Assembly: GCF_000430625.1 (NCBI RefSeq)
Contig: NZ_AUMJ01000015.1
Location: 107,608-171,607 of the forward strand
Length of the DNA stretch: 64,000 nucleotides
From: Aneurinibacillus terranovensis DSM 18919
Lineage (GTDB): Bacteria > Bacillota > Bacilli > Aneurinibacillales > Aneurinibacillaceae
Direction of reading: 5' to 3'
Positions within the stretch are counted from its first letter, which is position 1. The number at the start of each line of letters is the position of its first letter. Of this stretch, positions 10,407 through 19,142 are shown piece by piece. A program made the position numbers and the translations under genes. The notes under the pieces are model-generated. The model worked only from the letters and a program-made list of their open reading frames with translations, did no database searches and was not told the DNA's origin.

Positions 10407-11648
10407 ATGATTAAATGGAGTAAAATCGTTACCTTTCTTCTCGTCACAGTCATTGTCTTTGGAATAGTGGGGGCGACGGGACTAAAAGTAGCGAAAAGTA
10501 CCACGCTTGGTCTTGACCTGCGGGGTGGATTTGAAATTCTATATGAAGCGTCACCGCTGGACAAGGGAGACAAGCTGACAAGCCAGACGCTGAACGCGAC
10601 GGTAAGCGCCCTTGAAAAACGGATTAACGCATTTGGTGTGTCCGAGCCTGAAATCCAGGTAGAAGGCACGAACCGGATTCGTGTGCGGATTGCCGGCGCG
10701 TATAATCAGGAAAAAGCACGGAACCTGATCGGTAAACCGGCGAGGTTAACGTTCCGTAGTCCTGACGGGAAGACCGTTTTAATGGATGGTCGGGATCTTG
10801 CGCCAGACGGAGCGGGGGTGTCCTTCGACCAAAATACCCAGCAGCCGGTTGTTACATTGAAATTTAAAGACCCGGCCAAGTTTGCGGATATTACCCGGAA
10901 GTATCTAAACCAGCGGGTTGGGATTTTTCTTGACGATAAGTTGTTAGAAGCACCGACAATAAATCAGGTTATCCCGGCAGGAAATGCGCAAATTGATGGG
11001 CAGCCTTCTGTTGAGGATGCAAAAAACCTTGCCGCGATGCTGAACGCGGGTGCCCTGCCGGTACAGTTGAAAGAAATTTTCTCGACGAGCGTAGGCGCGA
11101 AGTTGGGACAGGAAGCGCTTGATGCAGGTGTAAAAGCCGGTATCATTGGAACGGTGATCGTCTTCCTGTTTATGATTTTCTTCTATCGTATGCCGGGTGT
11201 TGTCGCATGCGTTACACTTGTTGCTTACATCTATCTTCTTATGCTGCTGCAGAATCTTATGCACGCCACCCTTACCCTGCCGGGGATCGCGGCGTTTATT
11301 CTCGGGGTCGGGATGGCTGTTGACGCCAATATTATTATGTATGAGCGGATTAAGGAAGAGATGCGGAGCGGGAAGACGATTTTGTCGGCGATGCGAGCCG
11401 GATCACAGCGTTCGTTAAGCACGATTCTGGATGCGAACGTAACAAGTATCATTGGGGCTATGGTTCTTTACTACTTTGGTTCCAGTTCGATTCGCGGGTT
11501 TGCCACGACGCTGATTCTCGGTATTGTGGTCAGCTTAATTACAGCCGTTGTTGGCTCAAGGTTCATGCTGAATCTTGCCGTGCGCTCCAACGCGTTTAAT
11601 AAACCGTGGTTCTTCGGTGTAAAGGAGCGTGATATCCGTGACCTCTAA
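10407..11648 (+). CDS. secD: Protein translocase subunit SecD
   Basis: 413 residues from ATG 10407, placed 11 bp after GGAGG; the frame is open further upstream, but this start gives the usual N-terminal helix. The protein has one helix, a large extracytoplasmic domain (LGLDLRGGFEILYEA, SALEKRINAFGVSEPEIQVEG), and five C-terminal helices with GVGMAVDANIIMYERIKEE, the RND-type motif that carries the proton-coupling residues. SecD and SecF use the proton gradient to pull proteins out of the Sec channel. It is a separate gene here, unlike the fused secDF of B. subtilis, and overlaps secF by 11 bp. Confidence 0.95.
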   Translation: MIKWSKIVTFLLVTVIVFGIVGATGLKVAKSTTLGLDLRGGFEILYEASPLDKGDKLTSQTLNATVSALEKRINAFGVSEPEIQVEGTNRIRVRIAGAYNQEKARNLIGKPARLTFRSPDGKTVLMDGRDLAPDGAGVSFDQNTQQPVVTLKFKDPAKFADITRKYLNQRVGIFLDDKLLEAPTINQVIPAGNAQIDGQPSVEDAKNLAAMLNAGALPVQLKEIFSTSVGAKLGQEALDAGVKAGIIGTVIVFLFMIFFYRMPGVVACVTLVAYIYLLMLLQNLMHATLTLPGIAAFILGVGMAVDANIIMYERIKEEMRSGKTILSAMRAGSQRSLSTILDANVTSIIGAMVLYYFGSSSIRGFATTLILGIVVSLITAVVGSRFMLNLAVRSNAFNKPWFFGVKERDIRDL

Positions 11649-12546
11649 ATTTGATTATGTGAAACACCGGAAATACTATTTTCTTTTTTCCGGTATTCTG
11701 ATCATCGCGGGAATTATCTCTCTGCTAAGTATGGGATTGAACCTTGGCGTTGATTTCAAGAGCGGTTCGCGGGTACAGGTTGCGATCGGAAAGACGTTTT
11801 CGGAAAACGAGGTCGCCCAGACCGTGACGAAAATCGGTCTTAATCCCGGTAGTGTAACAACCGCGGGCGATAAGAAAGACCTGGCTGTCATCCAGTTTCC
11901 CGAAACGATTACGAAAGATCAATACGCGAAGCTGACGAATGAAATGAAAAGTAAATACGGCAATAATGTAGACTTAACGGAAAGTACCGTGAACCCAATG
12001 GTGTCCCAGGAGTTGGCAAAGTCCGCCCTGTATTCTGTGCTGATTGCTTCCGTTGGGATTGTTATCTACATTACGATTCGTTTTGAATTTAAATTTGCTA
12101 TCTCCGGGATACTGGCTCTGTTCCATGACGTGTTTCTTGTGCTGACGATGTTCAGTTTATTCCGGATTGAAGTGGATCTGCCATTTATTGCGGCCATTCT
12201 AACGATTGTCGGGTATTCGATCCATGATAATATTATCATTTTTGACCGCATCCGTGACAACTTGAAGCATACGAAACTTAAAACGACCCAGGATGTCGAG
12301 GATCTCGTAAACAAGAGTATCCGTTCAACAATCGTGCGCTCGATCAACACGGTTATCACCGTACTGATTACCGCGCTTGCCCTCTATATTTTCGGCGGCG
12401 AAAGCATTCGAAACTTTATGCTGGCCCTTCTCATCGGCCTCACATTCGGTGCCTATTCTTCTATCTTTATCGCCAGCCAAATCTGGGTGCAGTTGAAAGA
12501 AAACGAGATCAAAAAGAAGAAACTGGCCCCGTCCAAACAGGCGTAA
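11638..12546 (+). CDS. secF: Protein translocase subunit SecF
   Basis: 302 residues from GTG 11638, 10 bp after AAAGGAG. A GTG at 11629 is in frame, but it sits directly on the ribosome-binding site and is less likely. Family motifs: KHRKYYFLFSGILI, LGVDFKSGSRVQV, TIVGYSIHDNIIIFDRIRDN and the following RSINTVITVLITALALYIFGG-type helices. It overlaps the 3' end of secD, so the two are translationally coupled. A terminator follows at 12595. Confidence 0.95.
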   Translation: MTSKFDYVKHRKYYFLFSGILIIAGIISLLSMGLNLGVDFKSGSRVQVAIGKTFSENEVAQTVTKIGLNPGSVTTAGDKKDLAVIQFPETITKDQYAKLTNEMKSKYGNNVDLTESTVNPMVSQELAKSALYSVLIASVGIVIYITIRFEFKFAISGILALFHDVFLVLTMFSLFRIEVDLPFIAAILTIVGYSIHDNIIIFDRIRDNLKHTKLKTTQDVEDLVNKSIRSTIVRSINTVITVLITALALYIFGGESIRNFMLALLIGLTFGAYSSIFIASQIWVQLKENEIKKKKLAPSKQA

Positions 12547-12594
12547 AGAGAGTAGTAATATTAGGGTAGTGGTTTTATAGTAAATAGTAACACC

Positions 12595-12632
12595 AAAGGC
12601 TGTTGGCATAGTGAATGTCAACAGCCTTTTTT
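12595..12632 (+). terminator. Terminator of the secDF operon
   Basis: Perfect 11-bp arms AAAGGCTGTTG and CAACAGCCTTT with a 13-nt loop, followed by T4-5. Confidence 0.88.
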
Positions 12633-12634
12633 AC

Positions 12635-12732
12635 CGTTAAGGAAAGTATATGTTGCTTTACAGTGTTAAAGCAACATATACTTTCCTTCCATTGGTCACC
12701 CGAGAAAAACTCGCGGGAGTGTGCCGAACGTT
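12635..12732. repeat. Dispersed structured repeat, copy 1
   Basis: This copy is nearly identical to the sequence at 63904-64000 over about 97 bp, with three substitutions and one indel. It begins just after the secDF terminator with a long palindrome: AAAGTATATGTTGCTTTA and its inverse around a 5-6 nt loop. A second small hairpin (GAG...CTC) follows. On the minus strand the repeat reads as a short protein tail (QRSAHSREFFSGDQWK); two of the three substitutions between copies are silent in that frame. It may be the end of a decayed insertion sequence whose transposase ran leftwards. That origin is inference; no transposase is recognisable. The true right end of this copy cannot be seen because copy 2 is cut by the window edge. 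Confidence 0.8.
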
Positions 12733-12836
12733 GCTTTTTCAATGTGGAGCGTGTGGCCGGAAGGTCGATCAGACCGACAATTGTCTCCATCTTCGAGTTA
12801 CCCGGATGTTTCAGGCCAATCCCCTTCCTTTCCTGC

Positions 12837-12866
12837 TTGCCCCACTTTTCTACTCTCTAGTATAAT
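12837..12866 (+). promoter_or_regulatory. Probable sigma-A promoter of recJ
   Basis: TTGCCC (12837-12842) and TATAAT (12861-12866) are spaced 18 bp apart, 30 bp before the recJ start. The 348-bp gap between secF and recJ thus holds a terminator, a dispersed repeat and this promoter. Confidence 0.5.
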
Positions 12867-12895
12867 AAACGAGTGTTAGAGAGAGGTGAAACCGG

Positions 12896-15253
12896 GTGTT
12901 ACAATCAAAAACACGCTGGCAGATTGAAGACATAGATGATAGATCTGTAGAAGAACTGCAGCATCAGTTACATATTTCTCCCCTGGTTGCCCGTCTTTTG
13001 GTAGGCAGGGGACTCGATACCGCTGCGAAAGCAGAAAAATTCCTGCGCGGCGGGATTAGTGATTTCTATGACCCATTTTTACTTGATGGAATGGAGAAAG
13101 CCATTACCCGGACAAAGGAAGCGATTGAAACAGGGGAGCCGATTTTAATTTATGGGGATTATGACGCGGACGGCGTGACAAGCACCAGCATCATGGTTCA
13201 CACGATGCGCCAGGCGGGGGCATCGTTTCAATACTATATTCCAAACCGTTTTACAGAGGGCTACGGGTTAAATAAAGAAGCCCTCGCACGGGCAGCGGAC
13301 AAGGGGTTTTCACTCGTGATTACCGTTGATACCGGAATCAGCGCGATTCATGAAGTGGAGAAGGGGAAAGAATGGGGGCTTGATATTATTATCACCGACC
13401 ACCATGAGCCCCCAAGCCAAATTCCTGATGCTTACGCCGTGATTAATCCTAAAAAACCCGGCTGTACCTATCCATTTGACATGCTGGCGGGCGCAGGTGT
13501 CGCGTTCAAATTTGCGCATGCGCTGCTCGGGGAATTTCCGCATCATCTGCTCGATATCGCCGCAATTGGAACCATTGCCGATCTGGTTCCTCTCGTTGAT
13601 GAGAACCGCTTGCTTGCCAAACACGGCCTGCAGGCGATTGACCGTACGGCAAATCCCGGCATTAAAGCCTTAAAAAAAGTATGCGGCATCGACGGCAGAG
13701 CCACGGCTTATCATATCGGGTTTGGTATGGGACCGCGCATTAACGCGACAGGCAGGCTTGAGACCGCGGACCGGGCGGTGAAACTGCTTGTTACGAACAA
13801 GGAGGAAGAAGCGGAAGAGTATGCGCGGGAGCTTGATGAATTAAATACGGAGAGGCAGGCGCTTGTTCAGAAGATAGCGGCCGAAGCCGAGGAACTGGTC
13901 TTGGCCATGCCTGAGGATGAAACGAATGTACTTGTCGTTGCCAAAGAAGGCTGGAACGAAGGGGTCATCGGAATTGTCGCCTCCCGTCTTGTCGAAAAGT
14001 TCTATCGTCCCGCGATCGTGTTGAGTATTTCCGAAGACGGGACCAAGGCGAAAGGTTCAGCACGCAGTATTGCCGGTTTTAATATTTATGAAGCGTTGAC
14101 CACCTGCCGTGATATTCTGCCTCACTTTGGAGGCCATACAATGGCCGCCGGGATGAGCCTTGCGCTGGAGCATGTGAATGATTTACGCTGGCGTCTAAAC
14201 AATATCGCGCGGGAATGGCTGACGCCAGAAGATTATATTCCGGTCACCCGCGTGGATGCGGTCTGCACGCTGGAAGATGCGACGCTGCAAACGGTTGATG
14301 AATTGGAGCAGTTGGCCCCTTTCGGGATGGGAAATCCAAGTCCGCGCATTTTAATAGAGAAGGTGGAGCTAGGCGATATTCGAACGATCGGTCAGGAACA
14401 AACCCATTTGAAATGCCAGCTGCGGCAGGGTGAACATATTCTTGACGGCATTGGGTTTAAACTTGCAGAAGTCGTGCCAAACCTATCAAGTAGTGCAGAA
14501 GCAAATATCGTCGGTGAACTGCATGTAAATGAGTGGAATAATAATCGGCGGGCGCAGTTTACTATTAAAGATATTGCCATTCCCGGCCTGCAGGTATTTG
14601 ACTGGCGGGGCGCCCGTAATAAAGAAGAACGCCTGGCTCAGCTTGATGCGGACGAAACGGTACATATCCTTGTATTTCGCAGGAAAAATCACCAGTCCTT
14701 GTTAATGTCGCGACAAAACCGGGGTGGTTTTGAAGTAATGGCAGCCCCCATTGAAGCCGATGTTTCCCATGTTCGCCGCCTCGTCCTGTACGATTTGCCG
14801 CATTCTTTACAAAACCTGCACGATTACCTCTCGCCTTATACGGGCGTGGAGCGAATTTATTGTTTGTTTGGGGAAGAACCGGGCTCGCTGTCATCTCTCC
14901 CGACGAGGGATCACTTTAAAGAAGTCTATAAAGGGATCATACGAAGCAAGAAAGTACGTACGCAGGATATCCCCTTGCTTGCCAAAGCAACCTTACTTAC
15001 CCCGTCGTCCGTTTCTTTCATACTGGACGTTTTTCATGATCTTGGATTTTTGCATAAACTAGACGGTGTGTATACTCTTGTAGAAAATCCAATGAAGAAG
15101 GATTTAACCGAGTCCATTATTTACCAGGAGAAGAGGAAAGCATTGGAACTGGAAACGGAATTGCTGTATTCGCCCCCCTCTTCATTAAGTCACTTTATTA
15201 AACAGTGCTGTCACCATCCGACAGCCGAGGAGGAAATTGTCCATGGATTTTAA
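12896..15253 (+). CDS. recJ: Single-stranded-DNA-specific exonuclease RecJ
   Basis: 785 residues starting at GTG 12896 after GAGAGGTGAA. DHH-family phosphoesterase motifs are clear: [31 protein letters not shown] and the DHHA1 motif [10 protein letters not shown], followed by an OB-like region and a long C-terminal extension typical of Firmicutes. RecJ degrades single-stranded DNA 5' to 3' in recombination and mismatch/base-excision repair, using Mn2+. It overlaps apt by 11 bp, so the two genes are probably one operon. Confidence 0.96.
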   Translation: MLQSKTRWQIEDIDDRSVEELQHQLHISPLVARLLVGRGLDTAAKAEKFLRGGISDFYDPFLLDGMEKAITRTKEAIETGEPILIYGDYDADGVTSTSIMVHTMRQAGASFQYYIPNRFTEGYGLNKEALARAADKGFSLVITVDTGISAIHEVEKGKEWGLDIIITDHHEPPSQIPDAYAVINPKKPGCTYPFDMLAGAGVAFKFAHALLGEFPHHLLDIAAIGTIADLVPLVDENRLLAKHGLQAIDRTANPGIKALKKVCGIDGRATAYHIGFGMGPRINATGRLETADRAVKLLVTNKEEEAEEYARELDELNTERQALVQKIAAEAEELVLAMPEDETNVLVVAKEGWNEGVIGIVASRLVEKFYRPAIVLSISEDGTKAKGSARSIAGFNIYEALTTCRDILPHFGGHTMAAGMSLALEHVNDLRWRLNNIAREWLTPEDYIPVTRVDAVCTLEDATLQTVDELEQLAPFGMGNPSPRILIEKVELGDIRTIGQEQTHLKCQLRQGEHILDGIGFKLAEVVPNLSSSAEANIVGELHVNEWNNNRRAQFTIKDIAIPGLQVFDWRGARNKEERLAQLDADETVHILVFRRKNHQSLLMSRQNRGGFEVMAAPIEADVSHVRRLVLYDLPHSLQNLHDYLSPYTGVERIYCLFGEEPGSLSSLPTRDHFKEVYKGIIRSKKVRTQDIPLLAKATLLTPSSVSFILDVFHDLGFLHKLDGVYTLVENPMKKDLTESIIYQEKRKALELETELLYSPPSSLSHFIKQCCHHPTAEEEIVHGF

Positions 15254-15758
15254 AGAAAAAATACGCGTTATCGAGGATTATCCGCAAGAAGGAATCCGTT
15301 TTAAAGATATTACTACTCTGCTGAAAGACGGGGCAGCTTATAAAGCGGCAATCCAGCAATTAGCGGATTTCGCCAGAGATAAACATGTGGATATGGTTGT
15401 TGGCCCGGAAGCCCGCGGCTTCGTAGTAGGGTGCCCACTTGCTCTTGAATTGAATGCCGGCTTCGTTCCGGTCCGTAAGAAAGGAAAGCTTCCATGTGAA
15501 ACCATTCAGGCTTCATACAGTCTCGAATACGGAAATGATGCGCTTGCGATGCATAAAGACGCCATTCAGCCGGGACAGCGTGTATTAGTTGCTGACGACT
15601 TACTCGCAACTGGCGGCACGATCGAAACGACGATTAATCTTGTCAAACAACTGGGCGGAGAAATTGTTGGTCTCGCTTTCCTTATCGAGCTTACCTACCT
15701 TGACGGCCGGAAGCGAGTGGGAAACGAATACGATATTTTTTCCCTTGTAAAATATTAA
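15243..15758 (+). CDS. apt: Adenine phosphoribosyltransferase
   Basis: 171 residues; ATG 15243 follows GAGGAGG at the right distance. It joins adenine and PRPP to give AMP. The PRPP-binding loop [13 protein letters not shown] and the N-terminal [13 protein letters not shown] are diagnostic. The gene sits between recJ and relA as in B. subtilis and ends in a strong terminator. Confidence 0.97.
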   Translation: MDFKEKIRVIEDYPQEGIRFKDITTLLKDGAAYKAAIQQLADFARDKHVDMVVGPEARGFVVGCPLALELNAGFVPVRKKGKLPCETIQASYSLEYGNDALAMHKDAIQPGQRVLVADDLLATGGTIETTINLVKQLGGEIVGLAFLIELTYLDGRKRVGNEYDIFSLVKY

Positions 15759-15786
15759 CACACATCCGGTTGGATAAGCGCAATCG

Positions 15787-15822
15787 AAACCAGCAGGTTC
15801 CTTAAAAAAGCTGCTGGTTTTT
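15787..15822 (+). terminator. Terminator after apt
   Basis: Perfect 10-bp arms AAACCAGCAG and CTGCTGGTTT with a 14-nt loop and a short T-run, 28 bp after the stop. Confidence 0.85.
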
Positions 15823-15915
15823 CTATATCTCGGGAGGCATCCTCTTTACTTTCCCAGGTAATTCAATGATAATAAAGAATAATATCCAAGGGTGTGGTAA
15901 AGGAGATTGCTTATA

Positions 15916-18105
15916 ATGAGTACCGAAACGGCGATAGAAACCGCTGTCGATAATGTCATAGATCAAGCTGAGAAATATTTACCCGATAAAGATATCGAGT
16001 TTCTCGTCCGTGCCTACGAGTTTGCCAAGGATGCCCATGGCGGGCAGGTCCGCAAATCCGGAGAACCGTACATTATTCATCCCATTGCAGTCGCCGGGAT
16101 TTTGATTAATCTCCAAATGGATGCCGTAACTGTCGCTGCCGCATTTTTGCATGACGTGGTAGAAGATACGGAAGTAACGAGCGAACAGATAGAAAAAGAA
16201 TTTGGCCACGAGGTGGCTCTGCTTGTTGAAGGGGTAACGAAGCTCGGGCGTATTAAGTTTAAATCGAAGGAACAGCAGCAGGCCGAGAATCACCGTAAAA
16301 TGTTTCTCGCCATGGCCAGGGATTTGCGCGTAATGATGATCAAGCTGGCTGACCGCCTCCACAACATGCGGACGCTTAAGCATTTATCGGAGGAGAAGCA
16401 GCGGCAGATTTCAGACGAGACGCTAGAAATTTTCGCGCCGCTTGCACACCGACTGGGAATCGCGTCTATTAAATGGGAAATGGAAGACACGGCTCTGCGA
16501 TACATTAATCCCCAGCAATATTATCGAATCGTCAATTTAATGAAAAAGAAGCGGGAAGAGCGGGAGAAATATATCGAACAGGTGATTCAAACGCTTCTTG
16601 AAAAAATACATGAGATAAAAATTGACGGGGACATTTCAGGCAGGCCTAAGCACATTTATAGTATTTACCGGAAAATGGTCAAGCAAAATAAAGAATTCAA
16701 TGAAATATACGATTTGCTGGCGGTTCGGGTCATCGTGGAGAATATCCGCGATTGTTACGCGGTACTAGGCGTCGTTCATACCCTCTGGAAACCAATGCCG
16801 GGCCGTTTTAAGGACTATATTGCCATGCCAAAGGCAAATATGTACCAGTCCCTCCATACAACGGTCATCGGCCCGAACGGTGAACCGCTAGAAGTTCAAA
16901 TTCGCACGGCAGAGATGCACCGGATTGCTGAATACGGGATCGCGGCACACTGGGCGTATAAAGAAGGGAAGCCGGTTCCGGGAGAACAGAATTTTGAAAC
17001 GAAGCTTTCCTGGTTCCGGGAAATTCTTGAGTGGCAGAATGAAACACGGGACGCGCATGAGTTTATGGAATCGCTTAAAATGGATTTATTTGCGGACCTT
17101 GTGTTTGTCTTTACACCGAAGGGGGACGTTATCGAACTGCCGAAGGGTTCTGTCCCCCTGGATTATGCCTACCGGATTCACTCCGAGATAGGTAATCGTA
17201 CGATCGGCGCGAAAGTTAACGGAAAAATCGTTCCGCTTGACCATAAGCTCAAGACTGGAGACATTGTGGAAATTCTTACCTCTAAGCATAGCTTTGGGCC
17301 GAGCCGAGACTGGTTGAAAATTACGAAATCCTCACATGCGCGCAATAAAATCAAGCAATGGTTTAAAAAAGAAAAACGTGAAGAAAACGTTGCCAAAGGC
17401 CGCGAGTTGGTCGAAAGTGAGCTGCGCAGGAATAATTTTGAGCCTAAAGAAATGATGACGGCCGAAAACTTGCTGGAAGTCGCAGGCAAATTCAATTTCC
17501 AGGGCGAGGAGGATATGTTTGCGGCGGTCGGGTATGGCGGAATTACCGGGGCCCAGATTGCGACACGTTTATCAGATAAGCTGCGCAAAGAGCGTGAAGA
17601 GAGCCGCCCGAATGTCACGGAAATAAAAAGCGAGGTACGGCGGAAGCGGCCCGATCAGGGAGTGGTTGTGAAAGGGGTCGATAATCTGCTCGTACGGTTC
17701 TCCCGCTGCTGTAATCCGGTACCGGGTGATGATATTGTCGGCTTTATTACACGCGGGCGCGGAGTGTCTGTCCACCGGGAAAACTGTCCGAATGTTACCC
17801 GGTCGTCACCGGAAGAGAAAGAACGCCTTATTCATGTGGAATGGGAAAGTGATTTACGGCACGAGTATAACGTGGATATTGAAATCACAGGAAACGACCG
17901 CAGCGGTCTCCTGAACGAAGTGCTGGCGACGGTTGCGGATACGAAGACCAACATATCGGCGGTCTCCGGTAAAACGGATAAAAACCGTGTGGCTAAAATC
18001 AATATGACCATTACAATTCACAATGTCGACCACCTGCATAAAGTGGTGGAGCGAATTAAAAAGATTCGTGATGTGTACTCAGTACGCCGCGTGTTGAACA
18101 CGTAG
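15916..18105 (+). CDS. relA: Bifunctional (p)ppGpp synthetase/hydrolase RelA/SpoT
   Basis: About 729 residues; ATG 15916 is 10 bp from AGGAG, and an in-frame TTG at 15907 is a less likely start. Domains in order: HD hydrolase (AAAFLHDVVEDTEV, IKLADRLHNMRTL), synthetase (RPKHIYSIYRKM, YDLLAVRVIV, GRFKDYIAMPKANMYQSLHT), TGS (VFVFTPKGDVIELPKGS), a zinc-finger-like domain with HxxNC and SRCCNPVPGD, and a C-terminal ACT domain. Both catalytic sites look intact, as in the single long Rel of Firmicutes. It makes and destroys the stringent-response alarmone. Confidence 0.96.
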   Translation: MSTETAIETAVDNVIDQAEKYLPDKDIEFLVRAYEFAKDAHGGQVRKSGEPYIIHPIAVAGILINLQMDAVTVAAAFLHDVVEDTEVTSEQIEKEFGHEVALLVEGVTKLGRIKFKSKEQQQAENHRKMFLAMARDLRVMMIKLADRLHNMRTLKHLSEEKQRQISDETLEIFAPLAHRLGIASIKWEMEDTALRYINPQQYYRIVNLMKKKREEREKYIEQVIQTLLEKIHEIKIDGDISGRPKHIYSIYRKMVKQNKEFNEIYDLLAVRVIVENIRDCYAVLGVVHTLWKPMPGRFKDYIAMPKANMYQSLHTTVIGPNGEPLEVQIRTAEMHRIAEYGIAAHWAYKEGKPVPGEQNFETKLSWFREILEWQNETRDAHEFMESLKMDLFADLVFVFTPKGDVIELPKGSVPLDYAYRIHSEIGNRTIGAKVNGKIVPLDHKLKTGDIVEILTSKHSFGPSRDWLKITKSSHARNKIKQWFKKEKREENVAKGRELVESELRRNNFEPKEMMTAENLLEVAGKFNFQGEEDMFAAVGYGGITGAQIATRLSDKLRKEREESRPNVTEIKSEVRRKRPDQGVVVKGVDNLLVRFSRCCNPVPGDDIVGFITRGRGVSVHRENCPNVTRSSPEEKERLIHVEWESDLRHEYNVDIEITGNDRSGLLNEVLATVADTKTNISAVSGKTDKNRVAKINMTITIHNVDHLHKVVERIKKIRDVYSVRRVLNT

Positions 18106-18204
18106 CCATTATTAGTGTACGTCAAATCATGCAGGTTGATGTCGGTTGGTTACTACACAGGTTTACTATTATGCAGGTTCACTTACAGATAGAGGAGTTA
18201 TATC

Positions 18205-18645
18205 ATGCGGGTAGTTGTTCAACGATCCAAACAGGCGAAGGTTATAGTAGAACGTGAAGTCGTTGGGCAAATTGATGCCGGACTCGTTCTTCTTGTCGGT
18301 ATCACCCATACCGATACGGAAGAAGAAGTAGCGTATATGGCGGATAAAATTGCAAACCTTCGTATTTTTGAAGACGAAACGGGCAAAATGAACCGCTCCG
18401 TGCTGGATACAGGCGGAGCGATTCTTTCAGTTTCGCAGTTCACGCTTTACGGAGATACGAGAAGGGGGCGCAGGCCGAGTTTTATCGAAGCCGCCCGCCC
18501 CGAACATGCCGAGCCGCTGTATCAGCAGTTCAATGAAAAACTCAGAGAGGCGGGCCTGACTGTAGAAACCGGAATTTTCGGTGCCATGATGGAAGTCTCG
18601 CTCGTCAACGACGGGCCGGTTACACTTATCGTGGAGAGCAGATGA
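18205..18645 (+). CDS. dtd: D-aminoacyl-tRNA deacylase
   Basis: 146 residues, the full family length. It hydrolyses D-amino acids wrongly attached to tRNA. Signature motifs [19 protein letters not shown] and the C-terminal [17 protein letters not shown] are intact, the latter carrying the cross-subunit NxGPVT-type active-site loop. Start ATG 18205 follows AGAGGAG. The gap after relA contains two copies of ATGCAGGTT but no clear promoter. Confidence 0.96.
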   Translation: MRVVVQRSKQAKVIVEREVVGQIDAGLVLLVGITHTDTEEEVAYMADKIANLRIFEDETGKMNRSVLDTGGAILSVSQFTLYGDTRRGRRPSFIEAARPEHAEPLYQQFNEKLREAGLTVETGIFGAMMEVSLVNDGPVTLIVESR

Positions 18646-18735
18646 ATGCGGATGTTTTGCAGTGTAAGCTGCGTCTATCTTGGAGAAGATAGTAACCAGA
18701 AATTCCAACGTCTAAGACATGGAGTGAATGGTTCT

Positions 18736-18909
18736 ATGCGGCAAAGCCAAAAAGAAACAACAGCTAATCAAATCAATAACCGGCTCTTCAATATCGACTT
18801 TCACGAGTTTCTTGAAAACGAGGCAAAACTCTCCGATATTGAACTTGCCCAGGAAATGGGGATCACCCTGCAAGACATTCGGACGCTAAGGGAGAAGATG
18901 AGGCGTTAG
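18736..18909 (+). CDS. Small hypothetical protein, HTH-like
   Basis: A 57-residue protein from ATG 18736, 11 bp after GGAG; the frame is open from 18646 but the upstream part looks non-coding. The second half (LSDIELAQEMGITLQDIRTLREKMRR) resembles a helix-turn-helix of sigma-factor or RNA-binding type. It lies between dtd and hemZ, a place where B. subtilis has another short gene. No function can be assigned. Confidence 0.55.
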   Translation: MRQSQKETTANQINNRLFNIDFHEFLENEAKLSDIELAQEMGITLQDIRTLREKMRR

Positions 18910-18939
18910 CTTGTCCTAACATAAATCTAAACTGTGGTG

Positions 18940-18992
18940 GGCAATGGAATGGATCGTTATTCTTTTTTGAGAGGTCTTCCCTTGCAATGAAG
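18940..18992 (+). repeat. MITE-like arm, copy R1
   Basis: A degenerate copy of a roughly 50-bp arm seen also at 24408 and 36964 and, inverted, at 37120. The shared core is GGCAATGGAATGG, then TTATTTTTTG, then TTCCCTTGC. No clear inverted partner arm is visible here, so this is either a solo arm or a worn copy. Confidence 0.6.
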
Positions 18993-19059
18993 TGAAGGCT
19001 AATTCGCTAAAAAAATTTTCTGCGGCAGTTTTCGAAACCTTCGGGGAGTAATCAAAAAA

Positions 19060-19083
19060 AACGAGCGTTTAAGCCCGTTCTTT
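19060..19083 (+). terminator. Weak terminator-like hairpin upstream of hemZ
   Basis: AACGAGC and GCCCGTT arms (one mismatch) with a short loop and TTT lie just before the hemZ promoter. They could end the dtd transcript. Confidence 0.35.
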
Positions 19084-19108
19084 ACACCGGCTTTTCCTGT
19101 ACTATAAT
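19081..19108 (+). promoter_or_regulatory. Probable promoter of hemZ
   Basis: TTTACA (19081-19086) and TATAAT (19103-19108) are 16 bp apart, about 35 bp upstream of the hemZ start. Confidence 0.5.
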
Positions 19109-19142
19109 TCCTTACATGCAGCAGAAGGAGGGATCAGCCCGT

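Noticed and set aside
12735..12836. Possible coding remnant between the dispersed repeat and the recJ promoter
   Set aside because: The minus-strand frame (METIVGLIDLPATRSTLKKQ) looks faintly protein-like but cannot be tied to any family without a search.
18106..18204. Repeated ATGCAGGTT motif between relA and dtd
   Set aside because: Two 9-bp copies and a partial third are too short to call a regulatory repeat.
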